Below are positions 6,509 through 13,048 of a stretch of 13,048 nucleotides of DNA, in pieces. How positions within the stretch are numbered: the first letter of the stretch is position 1; the number at the start of each line of letters is the position of its first letter. The position numbers were made by a program, and so were the translations under genes. Source of the DNA: an uncultured Anaerolineaceae bacterium (lineage in GTDB: Bacteria; Chloroflexota; Anaerolineae; Anaerolineales; Anaerolineaceae); NCBI GenBank assembly GCA_937894825.1, contig CALCQT010000587.1, positions 1-13,048 of the forward strand. Reading direction: 5' to 3'. The notes under the pieces are model-generated. The model made no database searches, was not told where the DNA came from, and saw only the letters and a program-made list of their open reading frames with translations.

Positions 6509-7174
6509 TTAATCAAGGATTTCGCCGTTGATGGAAATGGTCACCACTCGCCAGGGGATTTCCTTCCCGCTGTTTTGCAGCGCTCTCCGTGCCGCGTTTT
6601 CGAGCCCGCCGCAGCAGGGAACTTCCATCCGGACAATGGTGACGCTCTTGACGTTGTTTGTCTCCAGAATGGCGGTCAGCTTTTCACTGTAGTCTCCTTC
6701 ATCCAGCTTTGGGCAGCCGATCAACGTGACATGACCGTGGATGAAGCGGTTGTGAAAGTCGCCGAAGGCATAGGCGGTGCAGTCGGCTGCGATCAACAGA
6801 TTGGCATTGTTGAAATAAGGCGCGTTAACCGGCGCCAGTTTGATCTGTACCGGCCATTGCCCGGCTTCAGTTGCCGGAAGTGCAGCAGTAGGGCTCTTTT
6901 CAAGGATTCGGGCGGCGGATCCGGGGCATCCTCCGGTTGGATGCAGGCGGGCAGATGCGGGGACAACCTGCCTGGCGGCCGCCGTCTCGCGTTGTTCGAA
7001 GCTGATGGCGCCGACCGGGCAGACCGGCAGGCAGCGTCCCAACCCGTCACAATAATCTTCGCGGAGCAGTTTAGCCTTGCCGTCAACCAATGCCAGGACG
7101 CCCTGATGACAGGTTTTCACGCATTGTCCGCAGCCGACACATTTTTTTTCATCAATTTTTATAATTGTCCGCAT
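6509..7174 (-). CDS. 4Fe-4S dicluster ferredoxin-domain protein with Cys-containing C-terminal domain
   Basis: This 221-residue cytosolic protein probably carries electrons for an anaerobic redox step; its partner is unknown. Residues 1-60 hold two cluster motifs. The first, CVGCGQCVKTC (C12, C15, C18, C22), is complete. The second, CDGLGRCLPVCP (C42, C48, C52), has Leu at the position of the usual second Cys, so the second cluster may be [3Fe-4S] or use another ligand. A linker contains GGCPGSAAR (C83). Residues about 105-221 form a conserved domain with APYFNNANLLIAADCTAYAFGD (C132), GCPKLDE (C154) and MEVPCCGGLE (C187/C188), as I recall from ferredoxin-like proteins of strict anaerobes. 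I start at the ATG at 7174: GGAGG lies 7 nt upstream, whereas the ATG at 7189 overlaps that site. The gene diverges from the IclR gene, with operator-like palindromes between them. Confidence 0.85.
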   Translation of the reverse strand: MRTIIKIDEKKCVGCGQCVKTCHQGVLALVDGKAKLLREDYCDGLGRCLPVCPVGAISFEQRETAAARQVVPASARLHPTGGCPGSAARILEKSPTAALPATEAGQWPVQIKLAPVNAPYFNNANLLIAADCTAYAFGDFHNRFIHGHVTLIGCPKLDEGDYSEKLTAILETNNVKSVTIVRMEVPCCGGLENAARRALQNSGKEIPWRVVTISINGEILD

Positions 7175-7241
7175 TTTTCTGTCCTCCATACATAACTAAG
7201 CAAAGTTTACCTGAAACCCCTGAAAATTACGTTGGAATAAC

Positions 7242-7258
7242 AACAGAGCTGTTCTGTT
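7242..7258. repeat. Palindrome AACAGA-N5-TCTGTT in the ferredoxin/iclR gap
   Basis: A 6+6 bp perfect inverted repeat with a 5-nt centre, ending 1 bp before a second 17-bp palindrome. The two centres (7250 and 7268) are 18 bp apart. It may be a second, weaker half of an IclR-family operator; function is inference. Confidence 0.4.
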
Positions 7259-7259
7259 T

Positions 7260-7276
7260 GTTCGTTATTAACGAAC
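7260..7276. promoter_or_regulatory. Perfect 17-bp palindrome, probable IclR-family operator
   Basis: GTTCGTTATTAACGAAC is an 8+8 bp perfect palindrome around a central T. GTTCG...CGAAC palindromes are of the kind bound by IclR-family regulators such as the PcaR/PcaU group. It lies 25 bp upstream of the -35 of the iclR promoter and 85 bp upstream of the ferredoxin start, so one bound regulator could control both directions. The palindrome is seen directly; the bound protein is inferred from the adjacent IclR gene. Confidence 0.6.
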
Positions 7277-7301
7277 GTTTCCCATTTTCATTTGATAATA
7301 A

Positions 7302-7330
7302 TTTACAGATTCAATTCCGGATGATATGAT
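7302..7330 (+). promoter_or_regulatory. Sigma70-type promoter for the iclR gene
   Basis: TTTACA (7302-7307) and TATGAT (7325-7330) are separated by exactly 17 nt. A start near 7337 gives a leader of about 60 nt to the ATG at 7396. This is the best two-box promoter I see in the window. Confidence 0.6.
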
Positions 7331-7395
7331 CCAACTACTCAGAGATCAATATATTTGTCTTGATTGTCATTGAAAACCCAAAGGAAGCGCATCGG

Positions 7396-8166
7396 ATGGA
7401 AACGCAGACAGGCGATCGAAACATCAAATCCATTGTTAAAGCGGCGAACATCATCGACCTGCTGTCAGAAGCAGAGGCGCCTTTGTCTCTTGGGGAGATC
7501 GCGAACCGGCTGGACATGCAAAAAAGCACCCTGCACGGGATTCTGGCCACGCTCTGCGCGGTCGGATTTGTCGCGCAATCCCCGGAAAACGGACGCTATC
7601 GGCTGAGTGTCAAACTGTTTGAATTGGGGAATAAAGTAGCCGCTTCCTGGAATGAGCGAAAACTGGCTTATCCCTATATGAAGCGTATTGTTGCTCAGAC
7701 AGGAGAAGCGGTCCACATGGCGGTGCTGGAGGATGGGGACGTGCTTTATATCCAGAAGCAGGAGTCAGAGCAATCGATCCGAATTGTCACGGATAACGGG
7801 GTGCGCCTGCCGCCGCATTGTTCCGGCGTCGGTAAGGTGCTTCTATCCGGTCTCTCGGATTCTGAAATCCAAAAGTTGGTGCGGAAGAAAGGCCTGGTTC
7901 GTTATACCGACAGGACGATCACGGATTTTGATTCACTGATGACGGAGCTCGAAACGGTGCGCAGGCAAGGATATGCGCTTGATGACCAGGAGTTTATGAT
8001 CGGGTTGAAATGTGTGGCGGTTCCGATCGCGGACTATCACGGGAAGATCAAAACCGCGCTGAGCATCTCGGCGCCTGTGGCCCGCATGGACGGTGAGCGT
8101 CTTGAACGGAACCGGCTGTTGCTGCAGGAAGCGGCGGACGCGATCATGAAGCAACTAAAGCGATAG
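7396..8166 (+). CDS. IclR-family transcriptional regulator
   Basis: This 256-residue DNA-binding protein probably controls the adjacent acetaldehyde dehydrogenase/aldolase genes and perhaps the divergent ferredoxin. Residues about 9-70 form the winged helix-turn-helix (SLGEIANRLDMQKSTLHGIL contains the recognition helix; the wing runs through NGRYRLSVKLFELG). Residues about 80-252 form the IclR effector domain, with HMAVLEDGDVLYIQK, a PPHCSGVGKVLLSG segment and the LKCVAVPI motif. In the family this domain binds small acids, often aromatic-degradation intermediates, as in MhpR. I start at the ATG at 7396, which has AAGGAAG 9 nt upstream; a TTG at 7360 would add 12 unlikely residues. The next gene starts 120 bp downstream and no clear terminator lies between, so they may be co-transcribed. 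Confidence 0.92.
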   Translation: METQTGDRNIKSIVKAANIIDLLSEAEAPLSLGEIANRLDMQKSTLHGILATLCAVGFVAQSPENGRYRLSVKLFELGNKVAASWNERKLAYPYMKRIVAQTGEAVHMAVLEDGDVLYIQKQESEQSIRIVTDNGVRLPPHCSGVGKVLLSGLSDSEIQKLVRKKGLVRYTDRTITDFDSLMTELETVRRQGYALDDQEFMIGLKCVAVPIADYHGKIKTALSISAPVARMDGERLERNRLLLQEAADAIMKQLKR

Positions 8167-8286
8167 CCATTCTCGGATTTTGGCCTCACGGGTTCTTTAC
8201 ACAGAAATCGGGGGAACCCCCAATGTACTTTGGCTGTTGATTAGCCGGGGTTTTGCCGGATAAACCGTTTGGAAAAGGATACAAAG

Positions 8287-8646
8287 ATGCTGACAGAAGA
8301 AGAAAGACAGAAATTCGCGGCCGATTTATACCAGGCCTGGAAAATTGGCGGGCGGATAGAACACGTGACGACCTCGCGTCCGGATGCCAGTGAAGAAGAT
8401 GCTTATCACATCCAACTGATGACCGTGGAGCGCCTGCTGGCGGATGGCCACCGGATCAGCGGGAAGAAAATTGGATTGACCTCCAAAATTTCGGGAGCGC
8501 CGAGGTTCATTTCCACTGAAAGCATTCCGATGCCTGCCGGGAGCGATGAGGCGGGACAGGCGTGGAAAAAGACTTCAAAGAAAAGTTTTTCGGGTGCTGG
8601 AAACAACCGCACCGCGCACCGCATTGCGCTTGACGGCCAAAACTGA
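8287..8646 (+). pseudogene. 2-keto-4-pentenoate hydratase, truncated remnant (MhpD/DmpE-like N-terminus)
   Basis: Residues 1-67 match the N-terminus of 2-hydroxypenta-2,4-dienoate hydratases, which add water to give 4-hydroxy-2-oxovalerate for the aldolase encoded two genes downstream. Visible family features are the FAADLYQAWKIGGRIEHVT helix region, RPDASEEDAYHIQL, then [13 protein letters not shown]. Intact enzymes have about 260 residues. After about 8487 the similarity stops and the frame runs on for 52 low-complexity, charged residues to a TGA, with no trace of the C-terminal catalytic domain in any frame before the next gene. About three quarters of the enzyme is therefore missing. The ATG at 8287 has a good AAAAGGA site; a TTG at 8269 is less likely. 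The short ORF could still be translated, but hydratase activity is not expected. Confidence 0.75.
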
Positions 8647-8692
8647 CTTTGGAATCCGAATTAGAAATCGAATTGTGAAAAGGAACGGAGCG

Positions 8693-9559
8693 ATGGAAAA
8701 AATCAAGGCTGGTATTATCGGCCCCGGAAATATTGGGTCCGACCTGATGTACAAGATCATGCGCAGCAAGAATCTGCAAATGCGCATCATGGCCGGGATT
8801 GTTGAATCCGAAGGGATTAAACGGGCGGCGGGATTGGGGTTCGCAACCTCAACCGAAGGCGTCTTGGCCGTTGCGGAAGACCCGGAGGTGCAGATTGTTT
8901 TTGACGCCACCAGCGCAAGCGCGCATAAAAAGCACGCGCCAATTCTGAAAGAAGCGGGCAAAATCGTCTTTGACATGACGCCCGCAGCGGTTGGCCCGTT
9001 TGTGGTCCCCTGCGTGAATCTGGATCAACTGACGGAAGCGGATAATTTCAACATGGTCACCTGCGGCGGCCAGGCCACGGTGCCGATTGCCTACGCCATT
9101 AATCGGGTTGCGGATTCGGAGTATACCGAGATCGTGTCTTCATTGGCCTCCAAAAGCGCCGGTCCCGGGACCCGGGCCAATATCGACGAGTTTACAGAGA
9201 CCACTTCAGAGGCGCTGCGGACGATCGGCGGTTCGGATCGCAGCAAAGCTATCATTATTCTCAATCCGGCCGAACCGCCGATCATGATGATGAATACGAT
9301 CTTCGCGATCGTGAAGAATCCGGACGAGAAGACCATTCGGGAATCCGTCGAGGACATGGTGCGGCGGGTACAGCAATATGTGCCGGGATATCAATTGCGG
9401 GTGCCGCCGATTCTGGATGGGAACAAAGTCACCGTAATTATCCAGGTTGAGGGGGCCGGAGATTTTCTGCCTCGCTATTCCGGGAATCTGGACATAATCA
9501 ACGCCGCGGCCATTTCGGCAGCCGATGAAATCGCCGGGCGGATGCTGGGAGTGAACTAA
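8693..9559 (+). CDS. mhpF: Acetaldehyde dehydrogenase (acylating)
   Basis: The enzyme converts acetaldehyde, CoA and NAD+ into acetyl-CoA and NADH, reversibly; in meta-cleavage pathways acetaldehyde is channelled to it from the aldolase partner. The protein has 288 residues, slightly short for the family (about 290-315). The N-terminal NAD-binding loop [12 protein letters not shown] is at 7-18. The catalytic cysteine is C124 in [38 protein letters not shown] and the [12 protein letters not shown] motif of the dimerisation/catalytic domain follow. The ATG at 8693 has an AGGAACGGAG site just upstream. An in-frame ATG at 8546 would add 49 basic residues absent from the family. The aldolase gene starts one base after the stop, so the two are translationally coupled, as expected for a channelling complex. 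The symbol follows E. coli mhpF; DmpF, BphJ and NahO are orthologous names. Confidence 0.93.
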   Translation: MEKIKAGIIGPGNIGSDLMYKIMRSKNLQMRIMAGIVESEGIKRAAGLGFATSTEGVLAVAEDPEVQIVFDATSASAHKKHAPILKEAGKIVFDMTPAAVGPFVVPCVNLDQLTEADNFNMVTCGGQATVPIAYAINRVADSEYTEIVSSLASKSAGPGTRANIDEFTETTSEALRTIGGSDRSKAIIILNPAEPPIMMMNTIFAIVKNPDEKTIRESVEDMVRRVQQYVPGYQLRVPPILDGNKVTVIIQVEGAGDFLPRYSGNLDIINAAAISAADEIAGRMLGVN

Positions 9560-9560
9560 G

Positions 9561-10571
9561 ATGGAAAAGAAGAAGATTTATCTGGTTGACACTACTTTGC
9601 GGGACGGCAGCCATGCCGTAAGCCACAGCTTCACGGCTGATCAGGTGCGCGCCATTGCCGGCGGCCTGGAACGCGCAGGCGCGGCGATGATCGAAGTCAG
9701 TCACGGGGACGGTATTGCCGGCTCTTCGATTAATTACGGTTTTATCGGGACGCCGGAACAGGATTTGATCCGGGCTGGTACGGATGTGGTTCATAATTCC
9801 ATTCTGACCGCGTTGTTGATCCCCGGTGTCGCGACAATTGCGGATCTGGAGATCGCGCGGGAAGCGGGCATCCGAGCGTTCCGGATCGCGACGCATGTCA
9901 CAGAGGCGGACGTCGGCATTCAGCACGTCCGATATGCCAAAGATGCCGGACTGACGGCGGTTGGGTTCCTGATGATGTGCCACATGGTCGGACCGGAGAA
10001 GATTCTGGAGCAGGCCCGAATTTTTGTCGATGCCGGTGCGGACTATATCAATATCGCGGATTCTTCGGGATATATGGTGCCGGATGATGTTCGGGCGCGG
10101 ATTGAATTGCTGGTGGAGAAGCTGCCGGTGCCGGTCGGATACCATGCGCACAACAGTCTGGGGCTGGCGATCGGAAATTCGCTGGCGGCGGTGGAGTCCG
10201 GCGCGACCTATATCGATGCAACGCTGCGCGGACTCGGCGCCGGCGCTGGGAACGCTCAATTTGAGGTGCTGGCCGCAGTGTTGGACCGGTTGGGTTACGA
10301 TACCGGCGTCGACTTTTATCAGGCGATGGATGTTGCCGAGACGGCGGTGGATCCCGTTATGCACCGGCCGCAGGTGGTGAACAACACCGCTCTGATGTTG
10401 GGATACGCCGGTGTCTATTCATCCTTCCTGCTGCACACCTATCGGGCCGCCGAACGCTTCAATCTGAATCCGCGTGATATCCTGGTTGAACTTGGCCGGC
10501 GTGGAATGGTGGGCGGACAGGAGGACATGATTGTCGATGTGGCTTACCAGCTTTCGGTAGGGAAAGAGTGA
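9561..10571 (+). CDS. mhpE: 4-hydroxy-2-oxovalerate aldolase
   Basis: The enzyme splits 4-hydroxy-2-oxovalerate into pyruvate and acetaldehyde, with a divalent metal (usually Mn2+), and forms a channelling complex with the acylating dehydrogenase. It has 336 residues, the normal length. The TIM-barrel HMGL-like domain begins VDTTLRDGSHAVSHSF with R14, D15 (metal) and catalytic H18. Metal ligands H195 and H197 lie in VGYHAHNSLGLAIGNS. LRGLGAGAGNAQFEVLAAVL follows at 222-241. The C-terminal helical domain at about 262-336 carries MLGYAGVYSSFLLH with Y286, equivalent to the catalytic Tyr of DmpG. All catalytic residues I know for the family are present, so the enzyme should be active. It starts one base after the dehydrogenase stop, with GGGAG 9 nt upstream. 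With the hydratase broken, its 4-hydroxy-2-oxoacid substrate must come from another source, or it works in the condensation direction. Confidence 0.94.
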   Translation: MEKKKIYLVDTTLRDGSHAVSHSFTADQVRAIAGGLERAGAAMIEVSHGDGIAGSSINYGFIGTPEQDLIRAGTDVVHNSILTALLIPGVATIADLEIAREAGIRAFRIATHVTEADVGIQHVRYAKDAGLTAVGFLMMCHMVGPEKILEQARIFVDAGADYINIADSSGYMVPDDVRARIELLVEKLPVPVGYHAHNSLGLAIGNSLAAVESGATYIDATLRGLGAGAGNAQFEVLAAVLDRLGYDTGVDFYQAMDVAETAVDPVMHRPQVVNNTALMLGYAGVYSSFLLHTYRAAERFNLNPRDILVELGRRGMVGGQEDMIVDVAYQLSVGKE

Positions 10572-10688
10572 TTTTGCTATTATTTTTATCATGCATAATG
10601 TCGATTTTGGAGTAGAATAGAACCACGAATTAAAAGATTATCTCCAACAATATTGTTTTATTTCTATTCACAAAGGCGGGATTTATTC

Positions 10689-11825
10689 ATGATTGAGATC
10701 AAACTTGTTAACACAGAGGATAAGCGGCAGGTGAAACAGTTTGTTCAGTTTCATTTTGATTTGTATAAAGGCGCGCCGAATTGGGTTCCTCCTTTTCGGA
10801 ACGATATTGAAACCATGCTGAATAAAAAAAAGCATCCTTACTATGAACATTCGGAAGCGGACTTTTTTACAGCCTGGAAGGACGGAAAACTGGTCGGGCG
10901 GATTGCTGCTCTGATGAATAACAGTTTCAATCAATATCATCAGGAGAAAACGGCCAATCTTTTCCTTTTTGATTCGATTGATGACCAGGAAGTTGCAGAC
11001 GCGCTGTTTAATGCCGCTTCCGATTGGGCGCTTGCCCGAGGTATGACAGAATTGATCGGACCAAAAGGGTTTTCACTCTTTGACGGATATGGTGTTTTGG
11101 TTGAAGGGTACGAATACCGTCAGATGATGAATATGGCAGCCTATAATTTCCCGTATTATCAGGCGCTATATGAGAATTTTGGATTTGAGAAATGCAATGA
11201 ATTCGTCTCAATGGGGTTCAAAACAAAGGATTTCGAAGTCCCTGAAAAAGTTCAAAAAGTTACCGAGCTGGTAAAAAAACGTGGGAAGTTGAAAGTAATC
11301 ACCTATCAGTCCCGCCGGGAGTTTCTCAAAAGAAAAGAGATGATCGCTGCGTTATATGCAAAAGCTTTTGAGAATAATTGGGAATATTTTCCGTTATCAA
11401 TGAGCGAGATGCAATTCCTGATTGATAATGTTATTAAACTGGTCGATCCTAAATTGGTAAAACTGATTGAGGACGATGCAGGTGAAATCGTCGGATTTCT
11501 GGTCACTTTCCCGGATTTGTCCGCTGCGATGCAGCGGCATAACGGGAAGATAACGCCGCTTCTGTTGATTGATTTGCTTCTGGAAACGAAACGCACCAAA
11601 CGGATGACGCTGAATGGCTTTGGGATCCTGGAAAAATATCATGGACGGGGCGGGAATGCACTGCTGTATACCGCCATGAAGGAGTTGCTCGAGGAGTTTC
11701 CGCAGTATGAAGACGCCGAAGCGACCCAGATGGCGGAAACGGCAAAGGAAGTTCGGCTTGAAATGAAAGCGTTGGGATTGAATACAAGCAAGCGGCATCG
11801 CGTCTATCGCAAAGTAATTGGATAA
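10689..11825 (+). CDS. GNAT-like protein of unknown function
   Basis: A soluble protein of 378 residues with no signal peptide or membrane segment. The N-terminal half (FVQFHFDLYKGAPNWVPPFR, then a stretch ending FFTAWKDGKLVGRIAAL at about 58-74) looks like the start of an acetyltransferase (GNAT) fold. A second GNAT-like stretch lies around residues 265-330: EIVGFLVTFPDLS, then LNGFGILEKYHGRGGNALLY, with GRGGNA in place of the usual QxxGxG/A acetyl-CoA loop. Proteins of this layout are commonly annotated as hypothetical or GNAT-like in Anaerolineae and other bacteria; I cannot name a substrate. I start at the ATG at 10689, with AAAGGCGGG 8 nt upstream, rather than the ATG at 10653. It stands alone after a 117-nt gap. 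Its codon use looks more AT-rich than the aldolase genes before it. Confidence 0.7.
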   Translation: MIEIKLVNTEDKRQVKQFVQFHFDLYKGAPNWVPPFRNDIETMLNKKKHPYYEHSEADFFTAWKDGKLVGRIAALMNNSFNQYHQEKTANLFLFDSIDDQEVADALFNAASDWALARGMTELIGPKGFSLFDGYGVLVEGYEYRQMMNMAAYNFPYYQALYENFGFEKCNEFVSMGFKTKDFEVPEKVQKVTELVKKRGKLKVITYQSRREFLKRKEMIAALYAKAFENNWEYFPLSMSEMQFLIDNVIKLVDPKLVKLIEDDAGEIVGFLVTFPDLSAAMQRHNGKITPLLLIDLLLETKRTKRMTLNGFGILEKYHGRGGNALLYTAMKELLEEFPQYEDAEATQMAETAKEVRLEMKALGLNTSKRHRVYRKVIG

Positions 11826-11832
11826 TTTTTTG

Positions 11833-11899
11833 CCCCTCGGCCATTGTGGGGCCAACCGTCGCACATGCTTCACGATGGTTGGCCCCACAATGGCCGGGG
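11833..11899 (+). repeat. Large palindrome downstream of the GNAT-like gene (terminator or dispersed repeat)
   Basis: Arms 11838-11861 and 11873-11896 pair over 24 positions around an 11-nt loop. The single mismatch (G11858/T11876) is a G·U pair in plus-strand RNA. Past a one-base bulge (T11837), CCC/GGG adds 3 more pairs. It begins 7 nt after the TAA of the GNAT-like gene. The right arm is not followed at once by a U-tract; the nearest T-run is at 11912-11917. It may terminate the GNAT-like transcript, or be one copy of a dispersed palindromic repeat. Confidence 0.75.
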
Positions 11900-11934
11900 A
11901 TCTGTATCATTCTTTTTTGATACTCCCATCATAA

Positions 11935-11963
11935 TTTGAGTCGTTCCCCGGATGCGATACAAT
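11935..11963 (+). promoter_or_regulatory. Probable leaderless promoter of the GT87-like gene
   Basis: TTTGAG (11935-11940) and TACAAT (11958-11963) are separated by 17 nt. The -10 box ends 6 nt before the ATG at 11970 (intervening TGAATT), so transcription would start on or next to the start codon. No Shine-Dalgarno is present upstream of that ATG. Confidence 0.5.
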
Positions 11964-11969
11964 TGAATT

Positions 11970-13048
11970 ATGAATTCTACACGTCCATTACGTCGGGATT
12001 ATGGTATCTCGCCTTCGTTACTTGGCGGTCTGCTGATCTTACTGATTGGTCTGATTGCACTGAATATTTTTTTTGTGGTCCGGATGGACTTCGGCGCCAG
12101 TTTTTACAGTTACTGGCTTTCGGGACGGGTCCTTTTTGCTCAGGGCAGCAATCCTTATGGCGCCGAGCTTTTTGAACAGGTGCAAGCCCAATTTCCAAAC
12201 GATCCGAACATCAGCGGATTCATACTTCCGCTTTATGCGGTCCTCCTGGTTTTGCCTTTTACATTCATCAATTCTTTTGACGTTGCGCTGGTTATCTGGA
12301 TGACGTTGCTGGAAGCGGCGCTGGTTGGGACTGCGCTCAAAATCAGGCTGAGTATGCAGATTAAAAGCAAGCCGTTTTCACCATTCATGATCGGGCTGGC
12401 ATTGTTGCTCTGCTACTATTCCTGGATGGCGATCCTTGATGGGGACATCGGGATTTTGACAATCCTGATGCTGGTCCTTGCCCTGGATGCGATACGGGAT
12501 AATGACGAGGAATTTGCCGGAATTATGCTTGCTTTTGCACTGATCAAGTATAACCTGACGCTGCTGCCGGTATTCTGGATCTGTCTGTGGTGCCTGCGGA
12601 ACCGGCATGGTGTGGTGGTGGTTTGGATGCTGCTGACCACCGGATTATTATCGATGATCGCCGCGTTGTTTATGCTGGATTGGGTGATGGAATTTCTTCG
12701 CTCTGTCGTCTATTATTATAAATACCTGTCGCCGATGTATCTCAGCCGGATGATCGAAAACTGGCAGCCGGAATTGGGCGGACGGATCGGCTGGGCGATT
12801 TCAGGTTTTTTTATTCTGGTCCTGTTGATTGAATGGTTCATCAACGCTTCCGGTACGGTCGATGCTTTTGAATGGACGCTCGCGCTGACGCTGGCGGTCG
12901 GCTTTCTTGTCGGGATTCCGAATATTGGGAAGAATCTTTATGGTTTATGGGTCCCCTTGATATATGCCTCGGATAAAATGATGCTGCGCTGGCCTGGAAA
13001 CGGAAAAGTGTACAGTCTTTTCTTTTGTCTGCTGTTTCTTGTTTTGCC
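11970..13048 (+). CDS. Multi-spanning membrane glycosyltransferase-like protein, GT87/DUF2029 type (3' end outside window)
   Basis: The frame is open from the ATG at 11970 to the window end, giving 359 residues without a stop. The first transmembrane helix is at about 18-38 (LLGGLLILLIGLIALNIFFV). An extracytoplasmic loop follows with SYWLSGRVLFAQGSNPYGAELF (about 48-69), which resembles the conserved loop after TM1 in DUF2029/GT87 polyprenyl-phosphate mannosyl- or arabinofuranosyltransferases. At least six further hydrophobic segments follow (about 83-100, 103-122, 140-157, 163-178, 190-215, 222-245 and beyond). If a GT-C enzyme, it would transfer a sugar from a polyprenyl-phosphate donor outside the membrane, for cell-envelope glycans or glycolipids. 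An acidic pair in the first loop, common in GT-C enzymes, is not obvious (GASFYSYW), so activity is uncertain. A putative O-antigen-polymerase-like or other GT-C protein is the alternative. Confidence 0.65.
   Translation, partial: MNSTRPLRRDYGISPSLLGGLLILLIGLIALNIFFVVRMDFGASFYSYWLSGRVLFAQGSNPYGAELFEQVQAQFPNDPNISGFILPLYAVLLVLPFTFINSFDVALVIWMTLLEAALVGTALKIRLSMQIKSKPFSPFMIGLALLLCYYSWMAILDGDIGILTILMLVLALDAIRDNDEEFAGIMLAFALIKYNLTLLPVFWICLWCLRNRHGVVVVWMLLTTGLLSMIAALFMLDWVMEFLRSVVYYYKYLSPMYLSRMIENWQPELGGRIGWAISGFFILVLLIEWFINASGTVDAFEWTLALTLAVGFLVGIPNIGKNLYGLWVPLIYASDKMMLRWPGNGKVYSLFFCLLFLVL

Noticed and set aside
8210..8221. Palindrome GGGGGAACCCCC between iclR and the hydratase remnant
   Set aside because: Only 12 bp with a 2-nt centre, too tight for an RNA hairpin and without a U-tract or a recognised operator pattern; I could not assign a role.
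8546..8692. 49-residue N-terminal extension of the acetaldehyde dehydrogenase
   Set aside because: The extension is Arg/Lys-rich and not part of the family; the ATG at 8693 has a strong ribosome binding site and starts at the NAD-binding fold.
9498..10364. Open frame of 288 codons on the minus strand
   Set aside because: It lies antisense to the aldolase and the end of the dehydrogenase, has no family motifs and a composition (many R, H, Q) typical of a shadow frame in GC-rich codons.
10573..10620. Possible promoter (TTGCTA ... CATAAT, TAGAAT) before the GNAT-like gene
   Set aside because: The spacing is 14 nt for the first pair and no -35 fits the second; a promoter is expected in this gap but I cannot place it.
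11936..12198. Short overlapping frames on both strands at the start of the GT87-like gene
   Set aside because: They overlap the 359-codon open frame starting at 11970, which has the membrane-protein pattern and a fitting promoter.
1..13048. CRISPR array, tRNA or rRNA genes, insertion sequence, prophage or defence genes
   Set aside because: No regularly spaced repeats, no tRNA cloverleaf or rRNA sequence noticed, and no transposase, integrase or known defence domain in any plausible frame.

Overview
The window looks like a chromosomal piece of an anaerobic, mid-GC bacterium. The mix fits Anaerolineae (Chloroflexota): a solute-binding protein with a non-lipoprotein signal peptide, a CUT1 sugar ABC transporter paired with a YesM/YesN-type two-component system, a ferredoxin-like electron carrier, and a GT87/DUF2029-like membrane protein. 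This placement is inference from gene content. A Firmicute is the main alternative, and no 16S or ribosomal marker is present.

Layout. (1) 2-403 (+): 3' end of a phosphoglucomutase/phosphomannomutase. (2) 410-6446 (-): a sugar-uptake locus. In transcription order it holds a sensor histidine kinase, a solute-binding protein, two permeases and an AraC-type response regulator. The kinase is broken: its ATPase domain has lost the G1 region and is frameshifted. No ATP-binding subunit is encoded, so the transporter must borrow an ATPase from elsewhere. The intergenic gaps hold three long stem-loops. (3) 6509-7174 (-): a 4Fe-4S dicluster protein, divergent from (4) 7396-10571 (+): an IclR regulator, a remnant of a 2-keto-4-pentenoate hydratase, and intact acylating acetaldehyde dehydrogenase and 4-hydroxy-2-oxovalerate aldolase genes (the lower meta-cleavage pathway). 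Two adjacent palindromes and a good sigma70 promoter lie in the divergent gap. (5) 10689-11825 (+): a GNAT-like protein of unknown function, followed by a large palindrome. (6) 11970 to the window end (+): a multi-spanning membrane protein of GT87/DUF2029 type, cut by the window edge.

Three points stand out. Two genes inside otherwise well-kept cassettes are broken (sensor kinase and hydratase). Three genes (kinase, response regulator, GT87-like) have a -10-like hexamer ending exactly 6 nt before the ATG and no Shine-Dalgarno, which predicts leaderless mRNAs, while most other genes have clear ribosome binding sites. The IclR/ferredoxin gap carries a tandem operator-like arrangement. I did not find a convincing wholly new defence, mobile or biosynthetic system.
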